Shown here: positions 25,680 through 36,229 of the stretch, piece by piece
Layout: the number at the start of each line of letters is the position of its first letter
Position numbering within the stretch: the first letter of the stretch is position 1
Assembly: GCA_035645145.1 (NCBI GenBank)
Contig: DASQNC010000011.1
Location: 1 to 64,000 of the forward strand
DNA from: Azospirillaceae bacterium
GTDB taxonomy: Bacteria > Pseudomonadota > Alphaproteobacteria > Azospirillales > Azospirillaceae
Direction of reading: 5' to 3'
DNA length: 64,000 nt
Translations under genes and position numbers: made by a program
The notes under the pieces: generated by a model
Told to the model about the DNA's origin: nothing
The model's database searches: none
The model's input: the letters and a program-made list of their open reading frames with translations, nothing else

Positions 25680-28400
25680 TCAACCTGCCGTGGCGGTCTT
25701 CTTGGCCGAAGCCGCCTTGGACGCGGTCTTCTTCGCCGCCGGCTTCTTCGTGGCTGTCTTTTTGACAGCCGTCTTTTTGGCAGCCGTCTTGGTGGCCGTC
25801 TTCTTTGCGGCCGGAGCCTTCGCGGCAGCCTTCTTGGCCGGAGCCTTGCGGCCGCGGGCGGGCTTCTTGGCAGGGCCTGCCGCACGCCGTGCGTTCAGGA
25901 GGCCGACGGCTTCGTCGAGCGTCACCGCCTCGGGGGCCAGGGTCCGCGGCAGGGTGGCGTTGGTCTCCCCGTCCGTGACGTAGGGGCCGAAGCGGCCGGC
26001 CTTCACCACGATGGTCTTGCCGGATTGCGGATCGGAGCCCAGGGGCCGTCCGGGATCGGCGGCGCCGCGCCGGCCGCCTCCGCCGCTTTCCTTGGTGACG
26101 ATCAGGTCGATGGCGCGGTTCGCGCCGATCTCGAGCACGTCGTCGCCCGCTCCCAGATTGGCGTAGGTCTTGCCGTGCTGGACGTAAGGTCCGTAGCGGC
26201 CGATGCCGACCAGGATCGGCTCGCCCGATTCCGGATGCGTTGCCACGGGGCGGGGGAGGGAGAGCAGCTTCAGGGCCTTGTCCAGGTCGACCAGGGCCGG
26301 GGACATGCCCTTGGGCAGGGAGGAGCGCTTGGGCTTCTCGCCCTCGCCGAGCTGGACGAAGGGGCCGAAACGGCCGTCGCGCAGGGTGACCTCGAGGCCG
26401 GTCTCGGGATCGGTGCCCAGAACCTTCACGCCCGGCTGGCCGCCGTTCTCCGACGCACCGTCGCCGTCGCCCTCGACGCCCGAGGCGGCGAGCTGGCGGG
26501 TGTACTTGCACTCGGGATAGTTCGAGCAGCCGATGAAGGAGCCGAACTTGCCGAGCTTCAGCGAGAGCTGGCCGGTGCCGCAATTCGGGCAGGTGCGCGG
26601 GTTCGAGCCGTCGCCCCGGTCCGGGAAGATGTGCGGGCCGAGCAGCTCGTTGAGGGCGTCGAGCACCTCCGTGGTGCGCAGCTCTTTCGTCTCGCCGATG
26701 GCGGCCGAGAAGTCGCGCCAGAAGTCGCGCAGGACCTGCTTCCAGTCGATCTCGGAATTCGAGATGCGGTCGAGCTGCTCCTCCAGATCCGCCGTGAAGT
26801 CGTATTCCACGTAGCGGCGGAAGAAGCTCTCCAGGAAGGCCGTGACGATGCGGCCCTTGTCCTCGGGGACGAGCCGCTTCTTCTCGATGCGCACGTATTC
26901 CCGGTCGCGCAGGGTCTGCAGCACGGCGGCATAGGTCGAGGGGCGGCCGATGCCGAGCTCCTCCATGCGCTTCACAAGGGAGGCCTCCGAATAGCGCGGC
27001 GGCGGCTCGGTGAAATGCTGGGTCGCGTTGATGCGGCGTCGCTCCAGCGGATCGCCCGCTTTCATGGGCGGCAGGCGGCCCTCGTCCTCGTCCGCCTCGT
27101 CGTCCTTGCTCTCGTTGTAGAGGGTCAGGAAGCCGTCGAACTTGATCACCTGGCCGGTGGCGCGAAGATCGAGCTTGCGCGGGCCAACCTGGGCCGTGAT
27201 GTCGGCGGTGGTGCGCTCCAGCTCCGCCGATTCCATCTGGCTCGCGATCGTGCGGGTCCAGATGAGCTCGTAGAGCCGGGCCTGCTCGGGCTCCAGGTAC
27301 TTGGCCACGTATTTCGGCAGCCGGCTCATGTCCGTCGGGCGGATGGCCTCGTGGGCCTCCTGGGCATTCTTGGCCTTGGTGGTGTACCGGCGCGGCACGC
27401 CCGGCACGTAGCGGTCGCCGTATTCCTTGCCGATCACCCGGCGGGCGGCCTGCACGGCCTCCGGCGCCATGTCGACGCCGTCGGTACGCATATAGGTGAT
27501 GAGACCCACCGTCTCGCCGCCGATGTCCACGCCCTCATAGAGACGCTGCGCGATGCGCATGGTCTGGGCCGGCGCCAGCCCCAGCTTGCGCGAGGCCTCC
27601 TGCTGCAGGGTCGAGGTGGTGAAGGGCGGATAGGGGTGGCGCTTGGCGGGCTTGGCCTCGATGTTCGCCACCGAGAAGGTCGCAAGCTCCAGGTCCTTCT
27701 TGAAGGCCTCCGCGTCCTTGCCGTTGCCGATGTCGAGGCGCTGGATCTTCTTGCCGTCGGCACCGACGAGGCGCGCATCGAACACGCCGCCGTCCTTGGT
27801 GGCGAGGGTGGCGATCAGGGACCAGTATTCTCGGGGCTTGAAGGTCTCGATCTCGAGCTCGCGGTCGCAGACGAGGCGAAGAGCCACCGACTGCACGCGG
27901 CCGGCCGAGCGCGCGCCGGGGAGCTTGCGCCAGAGCACCGGCGAGAGGGTGAAGCCCACGAGATAGTCCAGGGCGCGGCGGGCGAGATAGGCGTCGACCA
28001 GCGCCTGGTCGATCTGGCGCGGCTGGCGCAAAGCCGCCTGCACCGCCTCCTTGGTGATGGCGTTGAAGGTCACGCGCTCCACCGGCAGGTCCTTGAGCGC
28101 CCGCTTCTCGCGAAGCGCCTCCAGAACGTGCCAGGAGATCGCCTCGCCCTCGCGGTCCGGGTCGGTGGCCAGGATGAGCTTCTCGGCTCCCTTGATCGCC
28201 TTGGCGATGTCGGAAACCCGCTTCGAGCCCCTGTCCTCGAGCGTCCAGATCATGCGGAAATCGGCATCCGGGTCGACCGAGCCGTCCTTGGCGGGCAGAT
28301 CGCGGATATGCCCGAAGGAGGCCAGGACCTCGTAATCCTTGCCGAGATATTTGTTGATCGTCTTGGCCTTGGCAGGCGACTCGACGACGAGGACTTTCAT
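25680..28400 (-). CDS. topA: DNA topoisomerase I
   Basis: A 906-residue type IA topoisomerase that relaxes negative supercoils. TOPRIM begins at VVESPAKAKTINKYLG with LATDPDREGEAISWH; the catalytic Tyr is in GLITYMRTDG. A four-Cys zinc finger (CPNCGTGQLSLKLGKFGSF, then GCSNYPEC) follows, then three topo-C repeat modules (LRDGRFGPFVQLGEG, VGIGRYGPYVQHGKT, VKAGRFGPYVTDGET). The tail of ~55 residues is AAKK/TATKK repeats resembling histone H1. The start at 28400 begins MKVLVVESPAK. Confidence 0.97.
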   Translation of the reverse strand: MKVLVVESPAKAKTINKYLGKDYEVLASFGHIRDLPAKDGSVDPDADFRMIWTLEDRGSKRVSDIAKAIKGAEKLILATDPDREGEAISWHVLEALREKRALKDLPVERVTFNAITKEAVQAALRQPRQIDQALVDAYLARRALDYLVGFTLSPVLWRKLPGARSAGRVQSVALRLVCDRELEIETFKPREYWSLIATLATKDGGVFDARLVGADGKKIQRLDIGNGKDAEAFKKDLELATFSVANIEAKPAKRHPYPPFTTSTLQQEASRKLGLAPAQTMRIAQRLYEGVDIGGETVGLITYMRTDGVDMAPEAVQAARRVIGKEYGDRYVPGVPRRYTTKAKNAQEAHEAIRPTDMSRLPKYVAKYLEPEQARLYELIWTRTIASQMESAELERTTADITAQVGPRKLDLRATGQVIKFDGFLTLYNESKDDEADEDEGRLPPMKAGDPLERRRINATQHFTEPPPRYSEASLVKRMEELGIGRPSTYAAVLQTLRDREYVRIEKKRLVPEDKGRIVTAFLESFFRRYVEYDFTADLEEQLDRISNSEIDWKQVLRDFWRDFSAAIGETKELRTTEVLDALNELLGPHIFPDRGDGSNPRTCPNCGTGQLSLKLGKFGSFIGCSNYPECKYTRQLAASGVEGDGDGASENGGQPGVKVLGTDPETGLEVTLRDGRFGPFVQLGEGEKPKRSSLPKGMSPALVDLDKALKLLSLPRPVATHPESGEPILVGIGRYGPYVQHGKTYANLGAGDDVLEIGANRAIDLIVTKESGGGGRRGAADPGRPLGSDPQSGKTIVVKAGRFGPYVTDGETNATLPRTLAPEAVTLDEAVGLLNARRAAGPAKKPARGRKAPAKKAAAKAPAAKKTATKTAAKKTAVKKTATKKPAAKKTASKAASAKKTATAG

Positions 28401-28538
28401 GAACGGCTTCCCAAAAGCGGCAGCGGACCGGTGCCCTGCTGCCAAGACGACAGACGGCGGCCAGAGGCTGACCGCCGCAGGGCGCGATAAGTGGTTGATG
28501 ATCGCGGACAAGTCAAATCGGACTTGTCCGGATGGCTC

Positions 28539-30176
28539 TCATATGGCCACGAATGCCCGTTCCAGCAAGGGATTGACAGCTTGGCCGAGATCGTTGGCCC
28601 CGATCATCCGGGAGGGGGCGGCAAGGCGGGTGAGGGCATAGGCTTCGGTGATTTGGGATGGCGCGGAGCGGGCCAGCGCCGCGGTTGCGGCCAGGACGAA
28701 AAGCCTTTCGGCGATGAACCGGGCCCGCGCTTCGGCTTCGGGAGAGTGGAGGGCCATGACGAGATCCCGCGCCGCGTCGGAAGCCCCCGGAAGGTCGCGG
28801 ATCTCGGCCATCAGGCCCTCCAGCACGGCAGTGGCGATCTCCGGCTCGCGGGTCTCGGCGCGGAGGATGTCGAGGGCGATCACGTTGCCCGAGCCTTCCC
28901 AGATCGCATTGACCGGGGCCTCCCGGTAGAGCCGGGGCAGGGCGCTCTCCTCCACATAGCCGTTGCCGCCGAGGCACTCCATGGCCTCGTAGAGGAGGCG
29001 CGGGGCCGCCTTGCAGATGCCGAACTTGGCTGCCGGCGTCACGAGGCGAGCGTAGGCGGCCTCACGATCCTCCGTCCCCTGAAGGTCGAAGCTGTGGGCG
29101 GCCCGCAGGGCCAGCGCCGTCATGGCCTCGCTTTCGAGGGCGAGGTCCGCCAGCACCATCCGCATGGCCGGCTGGTCGATGAGCTTCTTCTGGAACACGC
29201 CGCGGTGCCGGGCGTGGTGCAGGCCGAGCGCCAGCCCCATCCGCACGAGGCCGGCCGAGGCGACGGCGCAGTCGAGGCGGGTCAGCTGCACCATCTCGAT
29301 GATGGTGCGCACCCCCCGCCCTTCCTCCCCGATTCGCCAGCCGAAGGCCTCATGGAACTCGACCTCGGACGAGGCATTCGAGCGGTTGCCGAGCTTGTCC
29401 TTCAGCCGCTGCAGGCGCAGGGCGTTGAGGGAGCCGTCGGGCCGGAAGCGCGGAACGAGGAAGCAGGTGAGCCCGCCTGGCGCCTGGGCCAACACCAGGA
29501 AGGCGTCGCACATGGGCGCCGACATGAACCACTTGTGCCCGGTCAGGGCATATTCGTCCCCGGCCTTCCGGTCGGCCCGGGTGGTGTTCGCCCGGACGTC
29601 CGTGCCGCCCTGCTTCTCGGTCATTCCCATGCCGAGGGTGACCGCCGTTTTCTCCCAGAAGGGGATGAAGCGGGAATCGTAGGCGCGCGAGCGGATCTTC
29701 GGCAGCCAGTCGGCGAGCCGGGTCGGGGAGGCGACCAGCGCCGCCACCGAGGCATGGGTCATGGTGATCGGGCAGACATGACCGCTCTCGACGCCCGCTG
29801 CCGCGTAGATCCGCGCCGCCCGCGCCACATGGGCATGGCCTGACCCCGGCTCGTCCCATGTCGAGGCGTGGAGGCCGTCCCCCATGCTCGCCCGCATGAG
29901 CGCATGATAGGCCGGGTGGAACTCGACCGCATCGATCCGGTAGCCCCGCGCGTCATGGGTGCGCAGTCTTGGCGGATTCTCGTTGGCGAGCCGCCCGAGA
30001 TCGATCCGCTCCGCCGAGCCCCAGGCAGCTCCAAAGGCGATGAGGCCCTCCGCCTCCGGATCGACGCCGTTCGCTTTGAGGGCATCGAGCAGGGGCGGGT
30101 TGCTCGCGACGAGGTTCACATCGCCGAAGGGCGGCGTCTGGTTGAAGACCTCGTGGGTGTCATGGGGCGCAGGCAT
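28539..30176 (-). CDS. acyl-CoA dehydrogenase family protein, AidB-like
   Basis: A 545-residue flavoprotein, close in length and architecture to E. coli AidB (541), which is induced by alkylation stress and binds DNA. Visible: N-terminal HEVFNQTPPFGDVNLVASNP (AidB-type opening), FAD-binding PITMTHASVAAL and GMGMTEKQGGTDVRANTTRA, and the second ACD signature ECLGGNGYVEES. AAGGA precedes the ATG at 30176. Whether it acts in alkylation defence or as an acyl-CoA dehydrogenase cannot be told from sequence. Confidence 0.85.
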   Translation of the reverse strand: MPAPHDTHEVFNQTPPFGDVNLVASNPPLLDALKANGVDPEAEGLIAFGAAWGSAERIDLGRLANENPPRLRTHDARGYRIDAVEFHPAYHALMRASMGDGLHASTWDEPGSGHAHVARAARIYAAAGVESGHVCPITMTHASVAALVASPTRLADWLPKIRSRAYDSRFIPFWEKTAVTLGMGMTEKQGGTDVRANTTRADRKAGDEYALTGHKWFMSAPMCDAFLVLAQAPGGLTCFLVPRFRPDGSLNALRLQRLKDKLGNRSNASSEVEFHEAFGWRIGEEGRGVRTIIEMVQLTRLDCAVASAGLVRMGLALGLHHARHRGVFQKKLIDQPAMRMVLADLALESEAMTALALRAAHSFDLQGTEDREAAYARLVTPAAKFGICKAAPRLLYEAMECLGGNGYVEESALPRLYREAPVNAIWEGSGNVIALDILRAETREPEIATAVLEGLMAEIRDLPGASDAARDLVMALHSPEAEARARFIAERLFVLAATAALARSAPSQITEAYALTRLAAPSRMIGANDLGQAVNPLLERAFVAI

Positions 30177-30322
30177 GACCGGAATCCTTGAGGGCAAAGC
30201 TCTCTTTCTATTGTAGGGCGCCTTGAGGCGGGCCACACGATTCCCTCCCCGCAAGGGCGAGGGAAGAAAGCCAGCGAGAGCTTGCCGCCGTTTCCGGGAG
30301 CGCCTATAGCCATCGCTTTAAG

Positions 30323-31270
<948 letters not shown>

Positions 31271-31278
31271 GAGGCGTC

Positions 31279-32571
31279 ATGAGCAACCAACCCATCCTCT
31301 TCAAGAACGCCCGCCTCGTCGATCCCGCCAGCGACCGGGAGGAGCGCGGCAGCGTGCTGGTGCGCGACGGTGTAATCCAGGCTGTCGGCCCGCAGGTGAC
31401 GGAAGCCGCCGACGCGCAGGTGATCGATTGCGCAGGCCAAGTGCTGGCGCCCGGCCTCATCGACATGCGCGCCTTCATCGGCGAGCCGGGCGGGCCCTAT
31501 CGCGAGACCCTGAAGAGCGCCGGCGAGGCGGCAGCCGCCGGCGGCGTCACCACGGTCGTGTCGATGCCGGATACGAGCCCGGTTCTCGACGATCCGGCCG
31601 TCATCGACTTCATCGTCCGCCGCGCCCGCGACACCTCCATCGTCAATATCCGCCCGGCCGCCGCCCTGACGAAGGGTCTGGAAGGGGCCGAGATGGCGGA
31701 GATCGGCCGCCTGAAGGAGGCCGGCGCCATCGCCTTCACGGACGGCGCACGCTCGGTCACGAACGCCCAGGTCATGCGCCGGGCGCTCACCTATGCGCGC
31801 GATTTCGACGCGCTCATCATCCATCACGTGGAGGATCCCGACCTCGTCGGGCAGGGCGTGATGAACGAGGGCGAGTTCGCCTCTCGCCTCGGCCTGCCGG
31901 GCATCCCGCGCGAGGCCGAGACGGTGATGCTGGAGCGCGACATCCGCCTCGTGCGCCTGACCGGCGGGCGCTACCACGCGGCGATGATCTCAACCGCCGA
32001 TTCGGCCGAGATCGTGCGGGGCGCGAAGGGAAAAGGGCTTCCCGTCACCTGCGGCGTCTCCATCAACCACCTGGCGCTCAACGAGAACGACATCGGCGAC
32101 TACCGCACCTTCCTGAAGCTCTCGCCGCCGCTCCGGCACGAGGACGACCGGCAGGCGATGATCGAGGCGCTGGCGGACGGCACCGTTGACGTGATCGTGT
32201 CGGACCACAACCCACAGGATGTTGAGAACAAGCGGCTGCCCTTCGCGGAAGCGGCCAATGGCGCCGTGGGGCTCGAAACCCTGCTCTCGGCGGCCCTGCG
32301 CCTCGTCCATTCGGATCGCATCTCGCTGCCCAAGCTCCTGCGCGCCCTGTCGACGAAACCGGCCGAAATCCTGGGCCTTCCGGGCGGGCGGCTCGCGGTC
32401 GGTGCCCCGGCCGACCTGATCGTCTTCGATCCGGACGCGCCTTACGTGCTCGACAAGCGCCAGCTCAAGTCCCTGTCCAAGAACACACCCTTCGACGAGG
32501 CGCGCCTTGAAGGTCAGGTGACGGTCACGATGGTGGCGGGCCGGGTGGTTTTTCAACGCGAAACGATGTAA
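31279..32571 (+). CDS. dihydroorotase-like protein, probably non-catalytic (PyrC')
   Basis: A 430-residue class I dihydroorotase homologue. The zinc-binding HxH that should follow VLAPGLID is replaced: the sequence reads DMRAFIGEPGGPYRET in place of DxHxHFREPG. The later histidine region reads RYHAAMIST, shifted from the usual H-x-x-H-x-S-T. The last part (DVIVSDHNPQD) keeps an Asp-His pair. It is therefore likely a structural partner of PyrB, as known for Pseudomonas PyrC', with a catalytic dihydroorotase expected elsewhere. The GAGGCG site and eight-base spacing from pyrB indicate an operon, continuing to plsY ten bases on. Confidence 0.9.
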   Translation: MSNQPILFKNARLVDPASDREERGSVLVRDGVIQAVGPQVTEAADAQVIDCAGQVLAPGLIDMRAFIGEPGGPYRETLKSAGEAAAAGGVTTVVSMPDTSPVLDDPAVIDFIVRRARDTSIVNIRPAAALTKGLEGAEMAEIGRLKEAGAIAFTDGARSVTNAQVMRRALTYARDFDALIIHHVEDPDLVGQGVMNEGEFASRLGLPGIPREAETVMLERDIRLVRLTGGRYHAAMISTADSAEIVRGAKGKGLPVTCGVSINHLALNENDIGDYRTFLKLSPPLRHEDDRQAMIEALADGTVDVIVSDHNPQDVENKRLPFAEAANGAVGLETLLSAALRLVHSDRISLPKLLRALSTKPAEILGLPGGRLAVGAPADLIVFDPDAPYVLDKRQLKSLSKNTPFDEARLEGQVTVTMVAGRVVFQRETM

Positions 32572-32581
32572 CGGGTAGTGA

Positions 32582-33184
32582 ATGTCTGACGAGGCCAATC
32601 TCCTGTACCTGCTGGCGGCTCTGCTTTTCGGCTATCTCCTGGGCTCGGTCCCGTTCGGCCTGATCTTCACCCGCATGGCGGGCCTGGGCGACGTGCGGAA
32701 GATCGGCTCGGGCAATATCGGCGCCACCAACGTCCTGCGCACGGGCCGCAAGGGCCTCGCGGCGGCGACCCTGCTGGCCGATGCCCTGAAGGGCACGGCG
32801 GCGGTGGTCGTGGCGGCCCAATGGGGGCCGCAATTCGCCACGGCTGCGGCCCTGGGTGCCTTCCTCGGCCATCTCTTTCCGGTCTGGCTCGGCTTCAAGG
32901 GCGGCAAGGGCGTCGCCACCTTCATCGGCGTGCTGATCGGCCTGAAGCCCCTGGCGGCGCTGATCTTCTGCCTGATCTGGCTCGGGGTGGCCTTCGCTTC
33001 CAAGTATTCCTCGCTCTCGGCCCTCGTTGCCAGTGCAGCAACGCCGGTCGTCCTCTGGCTCCTGGGCGAGCCCGGGATGGCCGGGATCGCGGTGATCCTC
33101 GTAGCCCTCCTGTGGTGGAAGCACGGCCAGAACATCAGCCGCCTGCTTGCCGGCACCGAGGGCAAGATCGGGCAGAAGGGGTAA
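32582..33184 (+). CDS. plsY: glycerol-3-phosphate acyltransferase PlsY
   Basis: A 200-residue inner-membrane enzyme that transfers acyl from acyl-phosphate to glycerol-3-phosphate, first step of phospholipid synthesis. Signatures: [32 protein letters not shown], and [20 protein letters not shown]. About five hydrophobic helices. It follows the pyrC homologue by ten bases and precedes dprA by four, so pyrB to dprA form one unit. Confidence 0.95.
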   Translation: MSDEANLLYLLAALLFGYLLGSVPFGLIFTRMAGLGDVRKIGSGNIGATNVLRTGRKGLAAATLLADALKGTAAVVVAAQWGPQFATAAALGAFLGHLFPVWLGFKGGKGVATFIGVLIGLKPLAALIFCLIWLGVAFASKYSSLSALVASAATPVVLWLLGEPGMAGIAVILVALLWWKHGQNISRLLAGTEGKIGQKG

Positions 33185-33188
33185 GCCC

Positions 33189-34373
33189 ATGATCCTGACG
33201 GATGAGCAGCGTCTCGACTGGCTTCGCCTCATCCGTTCGGAAAATGTGGGACCGCGCACCTTCCGCGCCCTGGTCAACCAATATGGCGGCGCGGCCGCCG
33301 CGCTCGACGCCCTGCCGGACCTCGCCCGACGCGGCGGGCGCCTGATGCTCAAGGTCTGCAGCCGGGCCGAGGCCGAGAAGGAAATGGCGGCGGCTGCGCG
33401 TCTCGGCGTCCGCTTCGTCGCTATGGGCGAGCCGGATTATCCGAAGACCCTCCAGGCCATCGACACCGCGCCGCCGCTGATCGGCCTGCGCGGCAGCGCC
33501 GCGGTGCTGGCCAAGCCTTCCGTCGCCATCGTCGGCTCGCGCAACGCCTCCGCCTCGGGCCTGACCTTCGCCGAGCGCCTCTCGCGGCAGCTCGGCGAGG
33601 CGGGTTACGTCGTCGTGTCGGGGCTGGCGCGCGGCATCGACACCAAGGCGCACAAGGCGAGCCTCGGGACCGGGACGATCGCCGTCCTGGCCGGCGGGCA
33701 CGACCGGGTCTATCCCGCCCAGAACGAGCCGCTGCTGCAGGCGATTCTCGAGCAGGGCGGGGCGGTGATCTCCGAGATGCCCATGGGCTGGGAGCCGCGC
33801 GGGCGCGACTTTCCGCGCCGCAACCGCATCGTCTCCGGTCTTTCCTATGGGGTCGTGGTGGTGGAGGCTGCCCGACGCTCCGGCTCGCTCATTACGGCGC
33901 GGTTCGCCCTGGAGCAGGGGCGCGAGGTTTTTGCCGTGCCGGGCTCGCCGCTCGACCCGCGGGCGGAGGGCACCAACGACCTCATCCGCGACGGCGCCAC
34001 TCTCTGCGCCGGGATCGAGCATGTCACCGCCGTGCTGGAGCCCCTGATCGCATCGGGCCCACGCCTGGACCGCCACGCCGAGGAACCCCATTACCCGATC
34101 GGAATCGAGGAACTCTGGGACGAACTCGACCTGCCCGGCATCGCCCCGGCGCCGACCCGGCCGGTCATGCCTGCAACGGGCCTCGAAGAGGAGGAAGGGG
34201 ACGGCGAGGTGCGCCTGATCACGTTCCTTGGACCCTCGCCCGTTGCCATCGACGACCTCGTCCGGCAGTCGGGCCTGCCGATCCGCACCGTCCAGATGGC
34301 GCTCCTGGAACTCGAGATCGCCGGGCGTCTCGAGCGCCACGGGGGCAACGCGGTGTCGCTGATCGGGCCTTAG
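33189..34373 (+). CDS. dprA: DNA-processing protein DprA
   Basis: A 394-residue DprA (Smf), which loads RecA on incoming single-stranded DNA during transformation. N-terminal helix-hairpin-helix-like SAM region (about 1-75), Rossmann-fold core ([48 protein letters not shown]), and a C-terminal winged helix ([20 protein letters not shown]). The ATG at 33189 follows the plsY stop directly. Its last bases overlap the convergent small gene. Confidence 0.95.
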   Translation: MILTDEQRLDWLRLIRSENVGPRTFRALVNQYGGAAAALDALPDLARRGGRLMLKVCSRAEAEKEMAAAARLGVRFVAMGEPDYPKTLQAIDTAPPLIGLRGSAAVLAKPSVAIVGSRNASASGLTFAERLSRQLGEAGYVVVSGLARGIDTKAHKASLGTGTIAVLAGGHDRVYPAQNEPLLQAILEQGGAVISEMPMGWEPRGRDFPRRNRIVSGLSYGVVVVEAARRSGSLITARFALEQGREVFAVPGSPLDPRAEGTNDLIRDGATLCAGIEHVTAVLEPLIASGPRLDRHAEEPHYPIGIEELWDELDLPGIAPAPTRPVMPATGLEEEEGDGEVRLITFLGPSPVAIDDLVRQSGLPIRTVQMALLELEIAGRLERHGGNAVSLIGP

Positions 34374-34615
34374 GGCCCTTTCTCGCCATCCTGCACGGCC
34401 CGGATCGCCTCCAGCCGCGCCATGTCGAGAAGATAGGCGAGGAGGTCGAGCTTCGCCCGCCGGGCGAGGTAGGACAGTTCCGCTGAGAACTCCGCCACGT
34501 ATTGGGCCGTCTCGGCCGGCGTCATGGGAAGATCGTGCACAGCGTCGCCATCGGTCGCCAGCGGATCCTCTTGTGCGGACGGAGCCTTCCCGGAACGGCG
34601 CAGGGCTTTGGTCAT
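34370..34615 (-). CDS. conserved small hypothetical protein
   Basis: An 81-residue acidic/helical protein. The second half ([20 protein letters not shown] then [16 protein letters not shown]) is an amphipathic helix pair of the kind conserved across Hyphomicrobiales; no function is assigned. It converges with dprA, overlapping by four bases. Confidence 0.65.
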   Translation of the reverse strand: MTKALRRSGKAPSAQEDPLATDGDAVHDLPMTPAETAQYVAEFSAELSYLARRAKLDLLAYLLDMARLEAIRAVQDGEKGP

Positions 34616-34720
34616 GAGGGCGAAACTGTCTCAGTGTTGCAATTTTCCTAGTTAGCAGCACAACCGTAATCAATACAAGACGTATTATTTAACCTTCGGT
34701 TGTAAAAGATCCTTCGATCG

Positions 34721-35647
34721 TCAACCAAGCAGCGAGATCAGAAGCGGCATCGAGACCAGGGCCAGGAGGGTCTGCAGCGTCAGGATCTCTGCCATGAGCC
34801 CGGCATTGCCGCCCATCTGGCGGGCGAGGACATAGGATGCGCTGGCCGAGGGCACGGAAGCGGCGATCACGGTGACCGTCATGTCGCTGCCCGAAACGCC
34901 GACGGAACCGGCATAGGCCCAGGCGATCAGCGGCAGGAGAACGAGCTTCAAGGCGGCCGAGAGGGCATGCGGCAGGCCGGGGCTGGCGAGCCGGCGGATG
35001 TCCAGCCCCGCTCCGACGATGAGGAGCCCCGCCGCGAGCGCCGCCCGACCGATGACGTCGATATAGGCGGCAAGCGGCTTCGGCAGCGGCGGGGCCAGGA
35101 GGTTGAGGGCGAGCCCCACCGCGCAGGACCAGATGAACGGGTTGGTCACGAAGGAGCGCAGGATGGCCCAGGGGCTCTGCCGGGGCTGGCCGGCGAAGCG
35201 GATGAAGACATAGAAGGCGAGCAGGTTGAGGAGCGGCACCATGGCCGCGATGGCGACGGCGATCAGGGCGATGCCGCGCTGCCCGAACAGGCTGCCTGCG
35301 ACGGCAAGGCCCACAAAGGTGTTCCAGCGCGTCGCGCCCTGGAAGATCGAGGTGAAGCTCGGGCCGTCGATGCCGCAGCGGCGCTCCAGCAGGGGGCGCA
35401 GCGCCAGCACCAGCACGGCCACGGTCAGGATCGCACCCACGAGCGCACCGCCGACGCCGAGGACCGGCACGGCGGAGAGGTCGGCGCGAGACAGGGTGTC
35501 GATGATGAGGGCCGGAAAGAAGATCACGTAGGTGACCCGCTCCAGCCCGGACCATTGCTGCTCGCTCACGAAGCCCGTCGACCGGCAGAGCCAGCCGGTG
35601 GCGATGATGAGGAAGGTGGGGATCAGGCTGGCGAAGACGGCGGACAT
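34721..35647 (-). CDS. AEC family transporter (auxin efflux carrier-like)
   Basis: A 308-residue membrane protein with about ten hydrophobic helices, LIPTFLIIATGWLCRSTGF at the N-terminus and the repeat-like second half (VIGRAALAAGLLIVGAGLDI and ASVPSASASYVLARQMGG) typical of the AEC/malate permease group. The substrate, a small organic anion in studied members, is unknown here. It stands alone. Confidence 0.85.
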   Translation of the reverse strand: MSAVFASLIPTFLIIATGWLCRSTGFVSEQQWSGLERVTYVIFFPALIIDTLSRADLSAVPVLGVGGALVGAILTVAVLVLALRPLLERRCGIDGPSFTSIFQGATRWNTFVGLAVAGSLFGQRGIALIAVAIAAMVPLLNLLAFYVFIRFAGQPRQSPWAILRSFVTNPFIWSCAVGLALNLLAPPLPKPLAAYIDVIGRAALAAGLLIVGAGLDIRRLASPGLPHALSAALKLVLLPLIAWAYAGSVGVSGSDMTVTVIAASVPSASASYVLARQMGGNAGLMAEILTLQTLLALVSMPLLISLLG

Positions 35648-35806
35648 GGACGAGCCGGGGAAGGGGCCGGCGGGAGCGGCCGGGCAGGAGCGGAGCGCAG
35701 GAGCCGCTTAAAGGCTGGCGGGGCGCTCGACAAGCGCCCGTGAAGCTTGCATTGGAATCAGGCTCCTGTGCTCCACTTGTCTTTCTCCTCGCCCAGCAGA
35801 GGCCCC

Positions 35807-36229
35807 ATGATCCAGGTGACCAATTCCATCGCTCTCGACGAGGCCGAACTGCAGGAGAGCTTCATCCGCGCCTCGGGCCCGGGAGGCCAGAACGTCAACA
35901 AGGTGGAAACCGCCGTGCAGCTGCGCTTCGACGTGCGCAACTCGCCCTCGCTGCCGGATTTTGTGAAGGAGAAGCTGGAGCGGATAGCCGGCAGTCGCAT
36001 GACGAACGACGGCGTGCTGATCATCACGGCCCAGCGCTTCCGCGCCCAGGAGCGCAACCGGGAGGATGCGGTTGAGCGCCTCGTCGAGCTGATCCGGCAG
36101 GCCACCGAGCGGCCGAAGCCGCGCCGGCCCACGCGGCCGACGCTCGCCTCCAAGAAGCGCCGGCTGGAGGCGAAGGGCCGCCGCTCCGAGATCAAGAAGG
36201 GCCGCAGCGCCAAGCCGGGTCTCGACTAA
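35807..36229 (+). CDS. arfB: alternative ribosome-rescue factor ArfB (YaeJ/ICT1)
   Basis: A 140-residue peptidyl-tRNA hydrolase domain protein that rescues stalled ribosomes. The catalytic GGQ is in RASGPGGQNVNKVETAVQLR. The C-terminal tail (RRPTRPTLASKKRRLEAKGR plus further Lys/Arg) is the basic extension that inserts into the mRNA channel, which separates ArfB from RF1/RF2. The ATG at 35807 fits the family start (IQVTNSIALDEAEL). The stop overlaps the convergent epmB stop. Confidence 0.94.
   Translation: MIQVTNSIALDEAELQESFIRASGPGGQNVNKVETAVQLRFDVRNSPSLPDFVKEKLERIAGSRMTNDGVLIITAQRFRAQERNREDAVERLVELIRQATERPKPRRPTRPTLASKKRRLEAKGRRSEIKKGRSAKPGLD

Noticed and set aside
26025-28490. 821-codon open frame opposite topA
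   Set aside because: Entirely antisense to a well-defined topoisomerase; the composition mirrors the opposite strand.
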